From Streptomyces iranensis (lineage in GTDB: Bacteria > Actinomycetota > Actinomycetes > Streptomycetales > Streptomycetaceae): DNA of 34,466 nucleotides. The notes beneath the pieces are model-generated. The model did not search any database, was not told where the DNA came from, and was given only the letters and a program-made list of their open reading frames with translations. Location of the stretch: positions 1 to 34,466 of the forward strand of contig NZ_JAGGLR010000049.1 of the NCBI RefSeq assembly GCF_017874715.1. Direction: 5' to 3'. This document shows positions 1 to 7,491 of the stretch, in pieces (within the stretch, counting starts at the first letter, position 1; every line of letters begins with the position of its first letter). The position numbers were made by a program, and so were the translations under genes.

Positions 1-2470
1 CGACAGCCGTGCTGTCGCTGCTGGCCACAAATGTGACGAAGGGCTTCGGGGCGCGGATGGGTGCCGGGCGGGTGCGCGGCCTCGCCGTGGACCAGTGGGT
101 CACCGAGATGTCGTAGTCGACTCTGAGGATGGCGTGGCGGTCCGCGAACGACGCCTGTGAAGTGACGGCGCCGGAGTGTCCGGTCAGTGTGGCGACCGGT
201 CGGCGTGAGGTCACGTTCCACAGGCGGGTGGAGTCTTTGCCCGTGGAGGCAAGGGTGCGTCCGTCCGGGGAGAACACCACTGCGCTGCCGAACGGCTTTG
301 CGTTCAGTGTGGCCAGGGGCTCGTGTGTCCGCGGGCGCCACAGACGGACGGTGCCGTCCATGCCGGTGCTGGCCAGGGTGCGGCCGTCCGGTGAGAAGGC
401 GACTCCTTCGACCGTGTTGGTGTGGCCGGTCAGGGTTGCCAGTAGACGGTGGGAGTGGGTGTCCCACAGCTTTACGCTGTGGTCGTTGCCCGCGGTGGCC
501 AGAGTGCGGCCATCGGGGGAGAACGCCACCGAGTTGACGATGTCGGTGTGGCCGGTCAGGGTCGCCAGAAGACGGTGGGACCGTGTGTCCCACAGTTTGA
601 CGCTGTGGTCCATGCTCGCGGTGGCCAGGATGTGGCCGTTCGGGGCAAAGGCCGCCCCTGTCACTGTCTTGGTGTGCCCGGTGAACTGGTTGGCGTAAAA
701 GCGGGCGTAGGCGCTGAGCAAGCTGCTGCGCGTTGCCGTGGTGGGGGCCTGTCGGTACCCCCGTAGTGCGAGGGTCATGGCAGCCTCAGGGTGTTGTTCG
801 CTCAGCTGACCGGCACGGGCGGCAAGCTCACGCGCAATGGCCAGATGTCGCTGGTTCTCGGCATCGTTGCGCTGCTGGTAGGCCACCAACGCAGCGATCA
901 GAGTGACGCACAGGAGGGTGGCGAGAGTGATCAGCGTGCGGCGGGTACGACGTTCATGGCGGCGTCCGGCGGCGACCGAGGTCTCGAGGAAAGCGGCTTC
1001 CAGCGGGTTGAGCACCTCGTGCGACCGGCCGGTGAAGGCTTCGTCGGCCTGGACCAGGCGCGAGCCGCGGTAGAGGACCCCAGGATCGCGGCCGAGCTTG
1101 TGCCATACCAGAGCGTCGTGGGTGAGCTGGCGGTGCAGGCGGACGCGGCCGCGCTCTTCGTCGATCCAGCCCAGCAGGCGGGGCCAGGCGGTGATCAGCT
1201 TCTCGTGGGCGAGGAAGACAGTGCCCTCATCGACGGTGAGGAGGCGAGCGCGGGCCAGCCGGTCCAGGACGGCATCGGTGTCGGCCGTGGCCCCGGAGTC
1301 GGCAGCCGCGAATTCGGTACGGGGGGTAGGGCGGTGGGTGTCCTCGGTGCCGTCGCCGGGGGCGATCAGGCGCAGCAGGATGCGTCGGGCGAGGGTGGCC
1401 TGGGAGGGGGTGAGCTGGTGGTAGGCGTCCTCGGCGGTGCGGGCGATGGCGCCGTGTAGGCCGCCGGCTGCCTGGTAGGCGTCCTGGGTGAGGATGTGGC
1501 CGCGTCGTCGGCGCCAGGTCTCCAGCAGTGCGTGGGACATCAGCGGCAGCGCGCCGGGCTCGTCCGCGACCTCATCGAGGAGACGAGCGGTCAGGTCGCG
1601 TTCCACGTTCAGCCCGCGCGCCTGTGCCGGGCGCACGATGGCCGCACGGAGCTGCTCGGCGGTCATCGGGCCGATCAGCAGGGTGGCGTCGTTGAGGGCG
1701 GCGGCCAGGGTGTGGTTCTCGGCGCACCGGGCGAAGAAGTCGGCTCGCAGCGCCAGGACCACCCGTAACCGGCTTCCGGGTTCTCGGGCAGCCAGTAATC
1801 GCTCCAGGAAGGCATCACGGTCCTCGGGACAGGCGCAGAGGGTGAACAGCTCTTCGAACTGGTCCACCAGTACCCAGGTATCTCCCCGGCCCTTGGCCGG
1901 TGTCAGCAGATCGAGACGGTCCATCGGCCGGGCGCCGGGGGTGAGCACCCGTACTGCGGCCGGCCTCTCGTCCGCGTCCTGTTCGGGACGGCGGAGCTGC
2001 GGGATGAGGCCGGCGCGCAGCAGGGAGGACTTACCACTGCCCGACGCTCCCACCACCACGCTCAGCCGATGCCGGCGAGCCATCTCCACCAGCTGCGCGG
2101 CCGTCTCCTCGCGGCCGAAGAACAGCTCCGCATCACCCGGCTCGAAGCGCTCCAGCCCCCGATACGGCGGCTCGTCGTCCTCCTCGGACGGCCGTGGCAG
2201 CGCCGTGGCCTCCGCGTTCACCTGTTTCCACCGGTGCCGCCACTCCTCCACGTCACCATGGCAGGCCCGCACGTAGGCCAGAGCGACCGGCAGGGTCGGC
2301 AACCGCTCACCACCCGCCGCCTGCGACAACGTCGTCGCCGAATATCCCGTACGACGGGCCATGCTCCGATAGCCGGGAGCGCCCGCCTCGTCGCGGAGCT
2401 TGCGCAACTCGTAGGCGAACCGCGCGACGGGCCCGTCCTGCGGATCGATCGGCTTCTCCGGACGCCCCAC
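1..2470 (-). CDS. HTH / nSTAND-type NTPase / WD40 repeat protein (C-terminus cut by window edge)
   Basis: The frame is open from a GTG at 2470 (GGAGG-rich RBS just upstream) to base 1, giving about 823 residues without a stop, so the C-terminus lies outside the window. Residues about 15-75 look like an XRE-type helix-turn-helix. A STAND-like NTPase follows, with Walker A GASGSGKSS near 141-149 and a Walker B-like LVDQFEELF near 201-209. A single membrane-spanning stretch lies near 512-531. From about 595 come WD40 repeats with recurring TGHT..V..VAFSPDGRTLA and KLWD units (four clear, a fifth degenerate). In this family the NTPase is a signalling switch and the propeller binds a ligand or partner; here the ligand is unknown. 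The last residues lose WD40 character, so the propeller may end or degrade near the edge. Confidence 0.9.
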   Translation of the reverse strand, partial: MGRPEKPIDPQDGPVARFAYELRKLRDEAGAPGYRSMARRTGYSATTLSQAAGGERLPTLPVALAYVRACHGDVEEWRHRWKQVNAEATALPRPSEEDDEPPYRGLERFEPGDAELFFGREETAAQLVEMARRHRLSVVVGASGSGKSSLLRAGLIPQLRRPEQDADERPAAVRVLTPGARPMDRLDLLTPAKGRGDTWVLVDQFEELFTLCACPEDRDAFLERLLAAREPGSRLRVVLALRADFFARCAENHTLAAALNDATLLIGPMTAEQLRAAIVRPAQARGLNVERDLTARLLDEVADEPGALPLMSHALLETWRRRRGHILTQDAYQAAGGLHGAIARTAEDAYHQLTPSQATLARRILLRLIAPGDGTEDTHRPTPRTEFAAADSGATADTDAVLDRLARARLLTVDEGTVFLAHEKLITAWPRLLGWIDEERGRVRLHRQLTHDALVWHKLGRDPGVLYRGSRLVQADEAFTGRSHEVLNPLEAAFLETSVAAGRRHERRTRRTLITLATLLCVTLIAALVAYQQRNDAENQRHLAIARELAARAGQLSEQHPEAAMTLALRGYRQAPTTATRSSLLSAYARFYANQFTGHTKTVTGAAFAPNGHILATASMDHSVKLWDTRSHRLLATLTGHTDIVNSVAFSPDGRTLATAGNDHSVKLWDTHSHRLLATLTGHTNTVEGVAFSPDGRTLASTGMDGTVRLWRPRTHEPLATLNAKPFGSAVVFSPDGRTLASTGKDSTRLWNVTSRRPVATLTGHSGAVTSQASFADRHAILRVDYDISVTHWSTARPRTRPAPIRAPKPFVTFVASSDSTAV

Positions 2471-2639
2471 TCGCCTCGCCCCTCCCCGGCACAGCCCACC
2501 TGCCCCTTTCAACCACCGTAAAGATCGGTTCACGGCCAGGGCAATGCCGCCGACCGTGCAGGGCCGAGCGTGGCCGGGTTGATCAGACCAGTTCAGACGG
2601 GCTGCCAAACAACTCCGGGGCCGGTGAACTCGGTGTTGT

Positions 2640-2685
2640 CCGGGCTGCGGGAGACGCGACGGGGGCGTGACGAACCGCAGCCCGG
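2640..2685. other. 11-bp perfect inverted repeat in the leader of the secreted-protein gene
   Basis: The arms CCGGGCTGCGG (2640-2650) and CCGCAGCCCGG (2675-2685) are exact inverted repeats with a 24-nt loop, ending 33 nt before the GTG at 2719. It could be a leader RNA hairpin or a regulator site. There is no T-run, and the only upstream gene points away, so a terminator role is unlikely. The rest of 2471-2718 shows nothing recognisable. Confidence 0.4.
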
Positions 2686-2718
2686 ATGTTCAGTCCCGTC
2701 TCACATTGAGGAGTTGAA

Positions 2719-3180
2719 GTGACACGTACCAAGAAGACAGTCGCCCTGTGGGCCCTCGCGGTAGGGATGTCCGCGGCGTCGGCCGGCCCCGCGCTCGCCG
2801 ACCGCAGCACGACGGTCGCGTCAGCGGGACAGAGCGAATTCGTCGGTTCATTTCCCGGTCAGCCGGATGTGGCGGCGGAGGGTCACAGCCAGCCGGACGT
2901 AGCGGGGAAGTCGGACGTGGCGGGGAAGTCGGTGCGCGTAATGGCGCGGATACCGTGGGACAAGAGCGGGCGGGACAAGGTGCCGTCGTGCGCCCGCCAC
3001 GGCACGCTGAACACCTCCGGCGCCACCGACCACTTGAAGGTGGTCAACCGCTGCTCCTACTCCGTCACCTATCACGTGATCCTCGACCGGCACTCGGACC
3101 ACTGGCAGAAGGTCCCCTCCGGCTACCAATGGACGGCGAGCTGGAAGTGGCCTGCGAAGCTGCACAAGATCGGAACCTGA
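2719..3180 (+). CDS. Small secreted protein, unknown function
   Basis: A GTG start sits 5-9 nt after GAGGAG. The 153-residue product has a Sec-type signal peptide: basic N-terminus MTRTKK, a hydrophobic core, and a likely signal peptidase cut after PALA near residue 27. The mature part starts with a low-complexity linker in which QPDVA and DVAGKS recur, followed by a compact C-terminal domain with two cysteines (in SCARH and NRCSY) and several Trp/Tyr residues. The cysteines probably form a disulfide outside the cell. I do not recognise the family. It is monocistronic: a hairpin leader lies upstream and a strong terminator directly downstream. Confidence 0.8.
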   Translation: MTRTKKTVALWALAVGMSAASAGPALADRSTTVASAGQSEFVGSFPGQPDVAAEGHSQPDVAGKSDVAGKSVRVMARIPWDKSGRDKVPSCARHGTLNTSGATDHLKVVNRCSYSVTYHVILDRHSDHWQKVPSGYQWTASWKWPAKLHKIGT

Positions 3181-3191
3181 CCTAACTGAAC

Positions 3192-3230
3192 GAAGCGCCC
3201 CGCACACGGAGAAGGTGTGCGGGGCGCTTC
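3192..3230 (+). terminator. Intrinsic terminator after the secreted-protein gene
   Basis: A perfect 16-bp stem (3192-3207 with 3215-3230) closes a 7-nt loop, 11 nt after the stop codon at 3180. There is no clear U-tract, as is common for Streptomyces terminators. It lies between convergent genes and may work in both directions. Confidence 0.85.
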
Positions 3231-3309
3231 TGGCGCAGGAGTGGCGATTCCCGCAGCCGCGTCAGCGAGTGTACGGCGGCCCTGCCCGTGGTCCGCCGAC
3301 TTTCTGGCT

Positions 3310-4329
3310 TCAGAACTGGGCCGTGCTGGGCGGGGTGTTGAGGAGGGTGATACCGAGGGTGGTAGGACTGTGGAGTGCCGTGTTGCGGTGCCGGTCGGTA
3401 CGGATCAGTTGAGCCGCGCGCAGAGTGGTCGCGTGTTCGCTGGCGCTGGGAGGCGCGATGCCGACGAGGGCGGCGAGTTCCTTGGTGGAGCAGGCGGGGT
3501 GCTCGGCGATGGTGTGGAGGACGGCGGCTCGGGTCTGGCCGAGAAGTAGGGCCAACGGCGATCGGGCTCCGGGCGGGGGCGAGTGTGCTGGTATGACGAA
3601 CAGGGACCGTGGGCCCGAGGGCTGATCGTGGCTGATGGCGTATCGCAGCACGGGCTGTGGCTCGGCGTCGATGTCAATGGCTGGTGCTTCTGCTCCGAAG
3701 ACCGAGGGGACAAGCATCAGGCCGCGTCCGTCGAGGTGCAGGTCGCCGTCGAAACCTGAGGCCATCGCCATCTCGAGGACGGGCGGGTTCCAGCGGATAC
3801 GTCCCGGGTGGAGCGAGGCGAGTAAGTGATCCATACCGCCGGCGAGCACCTGCCGCATCCGTTTCCCCCGGTCTGCCGCGGCTTCACCTGTGATGTGTGC
3901 CCAGTGAGGGGACAGCAGCACTTCATAGACGTGGTTCAGGCTGTCGCAGAGCTGCTGCAGCAGGTCGGAATCGTCTGCCAGATGGTTCGCCCACGGCGGG
4001 AGTGGCTGCCACTCCGCTACGTGGGCCAGATCCTTGCGGACCTGGGCGCGGGGCGTGGCACGTACCTGCTCCAGTAACTCCTGTGGGTCGCCGATGCCGG
4101 CAGAGGTGAGAAACGTGGGTGCCCAGCCGCCGGAAGGGATCAGATCGAGAACCATGCGTGCCTTAGGGCCCAGACGGGTGAGGGCGGCACGTTTCCAGGC
4201 CCCGAAGCGTAGCGGCTGGCTGCGAGTCTGCAGGTTGCGCACCGCGGCGCTCAGTTCCATCAGCGGCGGGGGCTGCGCCACTCGTGTCCGCGCCAGATCC
4301 TCAAGCGTGAAGTGAAGGCGGTAGACCAC
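3310..4329 (-). CDS. ArsR-like winged-helix transcriptional regulator
   Basis: A GTG start at 4329 follows a GGGGGA ribosome site. The product has 339 residues. The long N-terminal part begins VYRLHFTLEDLARTRVA, typical of the large actinobacterial ArsR-like regulators with an uncharacterised N-terminal region. The C-terminal 80 residues form a winged helix with a recognition-helix region around CSTKELAALVGIAPPSASEH, followed by the wing. It probably binds DNA as a dimer. No cysteine pair typical of metal-sensing ArsR proteins is obvious, so the signal is unknown. It is divergent from the secreted-protein gene at 4515 and may control it. Confidence 0.85.
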   Translation of the reverse strand: MVYRLHFTLEDLARTRVAQPPPLMELSAAVRNLQTRSQPLRFGAWKRAALTRLGPKARMVLDLIPSGGWAPTFLTSAGIGDPQELLEQVRATPRAQVRKDLAHVAEWQPLPPWANHLADDSDLLQQLCDSLNHVYEVLLSPHWAHITGEAAADRGKRMRQVLAGGMDHLLASLHPGRIRWNPPVLEMAMASGFDGDLHLDGRGLMLVPSVFGAEAPAIDIDAEPQPVLRYAISHDQPSGPRSLFVIPAHSPPPGARSPLALLLGQTRAAVLHTIAEHPACSTKELAALVGIAPPSASEHATTLRAAQLIRTDRHRNTALHSPTTLGITLLNTPPSTAQF

Positions 4330-4470
4330 AGTTCCCCCAGGTCACATACGGACGGTCTCGGCTGATTCTTCTGGAAATGCCGTTGTTCGGTCCAGATCGA
4401 ATCTCGTCGAGAAGCGGCCCGCTGATGGGGAGATTGGTCATCACGCGCCGGCGTGTTCGACACCCGGCCA

Positions 4471-4494
4471 GTCTCAACCACCGTCTCAACCACC
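4471..4494. repeat. Two tandem copies of a 12-bp unit between divergent genes
   Basis: GTCTCAACCACC occurs twice in immediate tandem (4471-4482, 4483-4494), 20 bp before the ATG at 4515. It may be a regulator site or simple slippage. Confidence 0.5.
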
Positions 4495-4514
4495 GCAGAT
4501 CAGAGGGGACCATC

Positions 4515-4790
4515 ATGCGCATGCGACGTGCACTGGTAAGCCTGGCCCTGGGGGGCGCGCTCGCCCTCGGAGGCACAGCCGTGACGGCCCAGGCGGCCGA
4601 TCGCACGGCATCACCGCAGCTCTCGGCCGGCGAGATGAACGCTGTTCCGGCCAGCTGGCACTTCTACCGCGCCTACTGGACCAAGGCCGCCTGCCTCACC
4701 GAGGGAGACGCTCTCGGCGGCACCTACAAGTGCTCCTACGGAAAGGGCAACGACGGCAAGTACAAGTGGTTCCTGTACCGCTGGTACTAA
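4515..4790 (+). CDS. Small secreted protein, unknown function
   Basis: The ATG at 4515 is chosen because AGAGGGGA precedes it by a few bases and the product then begins with a clean signal peptide: MRMRR, an alanine/leucine/glycine core and a cleavage site after AQA near residue 27. The mature protein of about 64 residues is rich in Tyr, Trp and Lys and has two cysteines (KAACLTEG and YKCSYGKG), consistent with one disulfide. It ends in KWFLYRWY. Tiny aromatic secreted proteins of this kind are common in Streptomyces, but I cannot assign a function. A strong hairpin follows the stop. The next gene upstream is the divergent ArsR-like regulator. Confidence 0.8.
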   Translation: MRMRRALVSLALGGALALGGTAVTAQAADRTASPQLSAGEMNAVPASWHFYRAYWTKAACLTEGDALGGTYKCSYGKGNDGKYKWFLYRWY

Positions 4791-4802
4791 ACCTCGAACG
4801 CT

Positions 4803-4839
4803 CGTGACGGCTCGCCAGTCCATCTGGCGGGCCGTCACG
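4803..4839 (+). terminator. Intrinsic terminator
   Basis: A 16-bp stem (4803-4818 with 4824-4839) with one wobble pair and a 5-nt loop TCCAT starts 12 nt after the stop codon of the small secreted protein. Confidence 0.8.
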
Positions 4840-4875
4840 GCTGGTGGGCTGTTCGTTCACAGGCGCTGCACGTAG

Positions 4876-5085
4876 TCACGTACAGCGCGTGAGGTACATG
4901 AGCTCTTCGACCAGGCACTGGTCCACTGCGCACACAACCTGGCCGGCCGGGAAGAAGCCTGGGGCGTCTCCGTCGGGGAACTCGACACGGAAGCCATCGA
5001 GGCCGCGAAGCACTTCCTGAGCAAGCGAGCGCCGGACTCGGTGGGCCGAGGATGCCCGGCCATCTCTCGGCCTGGCTCCGCTTGA
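4876..5085 (+). pseudogene. Orphan 3' coding fragment, family not recognised
   Basis: A plus-strand frame from just after TAG (4873-4875) to TGA (5083-5085) has very high G/C at third positions and reads like a real C-terminus (VHELFDQALVHCAHNL, then GELDTEAIEAAKHFL), but it has no start codon or ribosome site. It is best read as the tail of a gene whose 5' part was lost. Its stop codon overlaps the -35 element of the next promoter. I do not recognise the parent family. Confidence 0.4.
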
Positions 5086-5112
5086 CCTTGACACAGTGAC
5101 AAGGCCTTCACT
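5082..5112 (+). promoter_or_regulatory. MerR-type promoter/operator for the HEAT-MerR operon
   Basis: A TTGACC -35 element (5082-5087) is separated by 19 bp from a weak -10-like TTCACT (5107-5112). The spacer carries the dyad CCTTGACACAGTGACAAGG (5086-5104), in which eight of nine pairs match. An overlong spacer filled by a dyad is the hallmark of MerR-controlled promoters, and a MerR gene lies in the operon. This implies autoregulation by promoter distortion. Confidence 0.7.
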
Positions 5113-5132
5113 GCGTCAAGGAGGTGGTCCCT

Positions 5133-5804
5133 ATGACCGTGCCGAGCGAGGGCACGAACACGACGCGAGTTCTCCGGGGGCTGGAGAACAGCAGCTCGTC
5201 CGTCCGGCTGCAGGCAGCGCTGGCGGTCGGCACGAGCCCGGATCCGGGGTTCATCGGCAAGCTCATGGAGCGATGCGCGATCGAACCCGAGTTCTACGTG
5301 CGCGAAATGCTGACGTGGGCGCTCACCCGCCACGCGGTATCGATGACGCTCCCGGTGCTGCTCGACGAAGTCCGCTCGGAGCGTGCGCAGGCACGGAGCC
5401 AAGCGTTGCACACGCTGTCCAAGATCGGGGACCGGCAAGCGTGGCCGGCGATCACACCGGTGCTGCTGTCCGACGCCGACGACGAGGTGGCCCGGAGCGC
5501 CTGGCGGGCAGCGGTCGTGCTCGTGCCCGAAGGTGAGGAGCACGAGTTGGCCGTAGTGTTGGCGACACAGCTCGGGCGCGGCGAACGCGAGACGCAGCTG
5601 AGCCTCAGCCGGGCGCTGATCGCGCTCGGGGAGGCGATGCTGCCGACACTGGGTGGTGCGACGACGGATCCCGACCCGCGTGTGCGCACGCACGCACTCG
5701 CCACGGAACGGCTGTGGCGCGACCCGGATGCCGGATTCGAGTCCGCGATCGAGGAGGCGAAGCGCGTCGTAGCCCTCGGCGGGAGCGGCCAGGAGGGGCG
5801 GTAG
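5133..5804 (+). CDS. HEAT-repeat protein
   Basis: The ATG at 5133 is preferred because AAGGAGG (5118-5124) lies 8 nt upstream; an earlier in-frame GTG at 5124 would overlap that ribosome site. The 223-residue product consists of helical HEAT-like units, seen as repeated blocks of about 30 residues (e.g. SSVRLQAALAVG, ARSQALHTLSKIGD, DEVARSAWRAAVVLVP, PRVRTHALATERLW). There is no signal peptide or catalytic motif. HEAT stacks are protein-protein scaffolds. The stop lies 3 nt before the next start, so translation of the MerR-HEAT gene is probably coupled. The shared HEAT architecture suggests this protein binds or modulates that regulator. Confidence 0.85.
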   Translation: MTVPSEGTNTTRVLRGLENSSSSVRLQAALAVGTSPDPGFIGKLMERCAIEPEFYVREMLTWALTRHAVSMTLPVLLDEVRSERAQARSQALHTLSKIGDRQAWPAITPVLLSDADDEVARSAWRAAVVLVPEGEEHELAVVLATQLGRGERETQLSLSRALIALGEAMLPTLGGATTDPDPRVRTHALATERLWRDPDAGFESAIEEAKRVVALGGSGQEGR

Positions 5805-5807
5805 GCA

Positions 5808-6812
5808 GTGTTGATCGGTGATGTCGCCCGACGGTCCGGGGTCAGCGCCCGCATGCTCAGGCATTACGAATCGCTCGGCCTGGTGCGGCCAACGGGTCGT
5901 ACCGACTCGGGCTACCGAGAGTACTCCAGCGAGGACATCCGGCGAATCTTCCACATCGAGAGCCTGCGGTCATTGGGGCTGTCGCTGCGCGACGTCGGGC
6001 GCGCGCTCGATGACCCCGGCTTCGCACCCGCGGAGCTCGTCGACGACCTCATCCGCCAGACGCGAGACCGCATCGCAGCCGAGACGGAGCTGCTCACACG
6101 ACTCCGTCGGATCGGTGCCGCGCAACCCGCGGGCTGGGAGGAGGTCCTCCAGACCGTCGCGCTCCTCCAGGCGTTGGGGTCGAAGAACGCGGCGGCGCGG
6201 CAGCGCGCGGCCCTGTCCTCGGTGGAGGAAGTTCCCGTGCCGGTGGAAGCACTGGCTGAGGCCGTGCTGAGCGAGTCGGACCCGAACGTCGCCGGGGCCC
6301 TTCGTTGGGCTCTGGCACAATCGGGGGAGGACGGGCTGGCACTGTTGGCGGAGGGCCTCGGCTCACCTGCGGCCGAGGTGCGGAAACGTGCCGTCCGGTC
6401 CATCGCCGAGATTCCGAACGGCGGGGCGACCGCACTGCTGCGGGACGCCCTCACGAACTCCGACATCGCGGTCCGCGGGTACGCGGCTCTGGCGCTCGGG
6501 GCACGCGGCGTGGCCGACGCGGTCCCGACGCTCCTCGACATGATTGTCGAGGAGAGGAACGACGCCGACGCATCCGATGCACTGAGCACGCTGGCGAGTG
6601 ATCCCGCGTTGGCGGATCAGATCGCCACCGGGCTCGTCGACCGCCTCTCCCGAGGCCCCATTGGAGCGTCCGCACGCCGACGGCTGACACAGGCGCTCGC
6701 GGACATTCCGGGGATCCGGACGTCACGTGCCCTCGCGGATCTGTCACATGATGAAGACCGCGCCGTTGCGCTCACCGCGACATACATTCTCAAGCTGCGC
6801 AACGCACGATAG
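5808..6812 (+). CDS. MerR-family regulator fused to HEAT repeats
   Basis: The GTG at 5808 follows AGGAGG by 11 nt. Residues 1-70 are a canonical MerR winged helix: LIGDVARRSGVSARMLRHYE, then GLVRPTGRTDSGYREYSSED and the second helix-turn-helix LRDVGRALDD. A dimerisation helix follows to about 115. Instead of a metal- or drug-binding tail, residues about 130-334 are HEAT-like helical repeats (AAEVRKRAVRSIAEIPN, DIAVRGYAALALGA, HDEDRAVALTATYILKL). The product is 334 residues, longer than ordinary MerR proteins. It probably binds the dyad at 5086-5104. The inducing signal may be a protein rather than a small molecule. Confidence 0.9.
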   Translation: MLIGDVARRSGVSARMLRHYESLGLVRPTGRTDSGYREYSSEDIRRIFHIESLRSLGLSLRDVGRALDDPGFAPAELVDDLIRQTRDRIAAETELLTRLRRIGAAQPAGWEEVLQTVALLQALGSKNAAARQRAALSSVEEVPVPVEALAEAVLSESDPNVAGALRWALAQSGEDGLALLAEGLGSPAAEVRKRAVRSIAEIPNGGATALLRDALTNSDIAVRGYAALALGARGVADAVPTLLDMIVEERNDADASDALSTLASDPALADQIATGLVDRLSRGPIGASARRRLTQALADIPGIRTSRALADLSHDEDRAVALTATYILKLRNAR

Positions 6813-6819
6813 TGAGTCT

Positions 6820-7110
6820 CTCCTGGGCCCTGTTCCGTGGCGATCGTGCCGTTCACGAAGATCTTGCGGTCGTCGGTTCCTGTGACGTTGGCATCCACTT
6901 GCAAGGGGTGTCCAGCGGGACGGGTACCCGGTAGCACATGCGGAGTGAGATGGTCATGCCCGGTTTGCCGGCGGCGGCGCATGCCCAGCCCAGCAGTTCG
7001 TCGAGGAGCATGGCGCCGATGCCACCGTGGCCGTAGCCGGGTGGTCCTTCGTGGGCGATGCCGAGGAGGCACCGTCCGGTGACGCCGCCGTCGACGGAAG
7101 TGATGTGCAT
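6820..7110 (-). pseudogene. PaaI-type hotdog thioesterase remnant, frameshifted
   Basis: The frame from 7110 encodes HITSVDGGVTGRCLLGIAHE, then PPGYGHGGIGAMLLDELLGW, the signature of acyl-CoA thioesterases of the hotdog fold. After VPVPLDTP the match continues in another frame as LQVDANVTGTDDRKIFVNGT, showing a one-base loss close to the G-run at 6905-6908. The conserved C-terminal strand is missing; similarity stops just beside the convergent MerR gene's stop. The N-terminal end is also short, where it abuts the tautomerase remnant. The original enzyme would hydrolyse a thioester; this copy is unlikely to be functional. Confidence 0.75.
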
Positions 7111-7123
7111 CGGGCCAGGTGGT

Positions 7124-7412
7124 TCAGGGTTCCGGGGAGGCCGCGGTGCGGACGGTGGCGTCGACGAGCAGGCGTAGCTCGTGGCCGCTGCGGCACCGTC
7201 ACCTCCACGAGGAAGCGGGGCGCGTCGTCCTCAGCGGTGGTCTGGGCGCCGTCGGGCAGCTCGACGAGGTAGCTCCATGACTGGGCGCGGAAGAAGGCGG
7301 TGTCGGGCGCGCCTTCCCAGCGCAGGAGTACGGAGGCGAGGTCACGCCGAACGGTGGTGCGGGCCTCCTCGGTGAGGGCACCTGCCGGGACGGTCAACCG
7401 GATCATGGGCAT
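7124..7412 (-). pseudogene. 4-oxalocrotonate tautomerase-family gene, frameshifted and truncated
   Basis: The ATG at 7412 gives MPMIRLTVPAGALTEEAR, with Pro2 in the place of the catalytic proline of the tautomerase superfamily, and continues through SYLVELPDG and FLVEVTVPQ. Near 7185-7190 the frame must shift to reach HELRLLVDATVRTAA, then a TGA ends it at 7124, well before the usual second half with its arginine and hairpin. A deletion appears to have joined this gene to the thioesterase remnant downstream. It shares a divergent intergenic region with the TetR regulator, whose operators overlap its promoter, so it was probably a TetR target. Confidence 0.7.
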
Positions 7413-7421
7413 GGCAGCTCC

Positions 7422-7472
7422 TATGACGATCGTTATAGACGCGGATCACGGTAGACTATGACGGACGTTATA
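7422..7472. promoter_or_regulatory. Paired TetR operators in the divergent promoter region
   Basis: Two 16-bp sites share the pattern TATGACGnnCGTTATA: 7422-7437 (core ATCG side) and 7457-7472. Each is a near-palindrome, and their starts are 35 bp apart. They fill the gap between the divergent tautomerase start (7412) and the TetR start (7492), as expected for a repressor controlling itself and its neighbour. Confidence 0.75.
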
Positions 7473-7491
7473 ACCAGAGGGGAGTGCACGG

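Noticed and set aside
4857..5954. Long minus-strand frame (365 codons)
   Set aside because: It lies opposite the HEAT gene and the MerR start; low-complexity Arg/His-rich composition, no ribosome site, no family.
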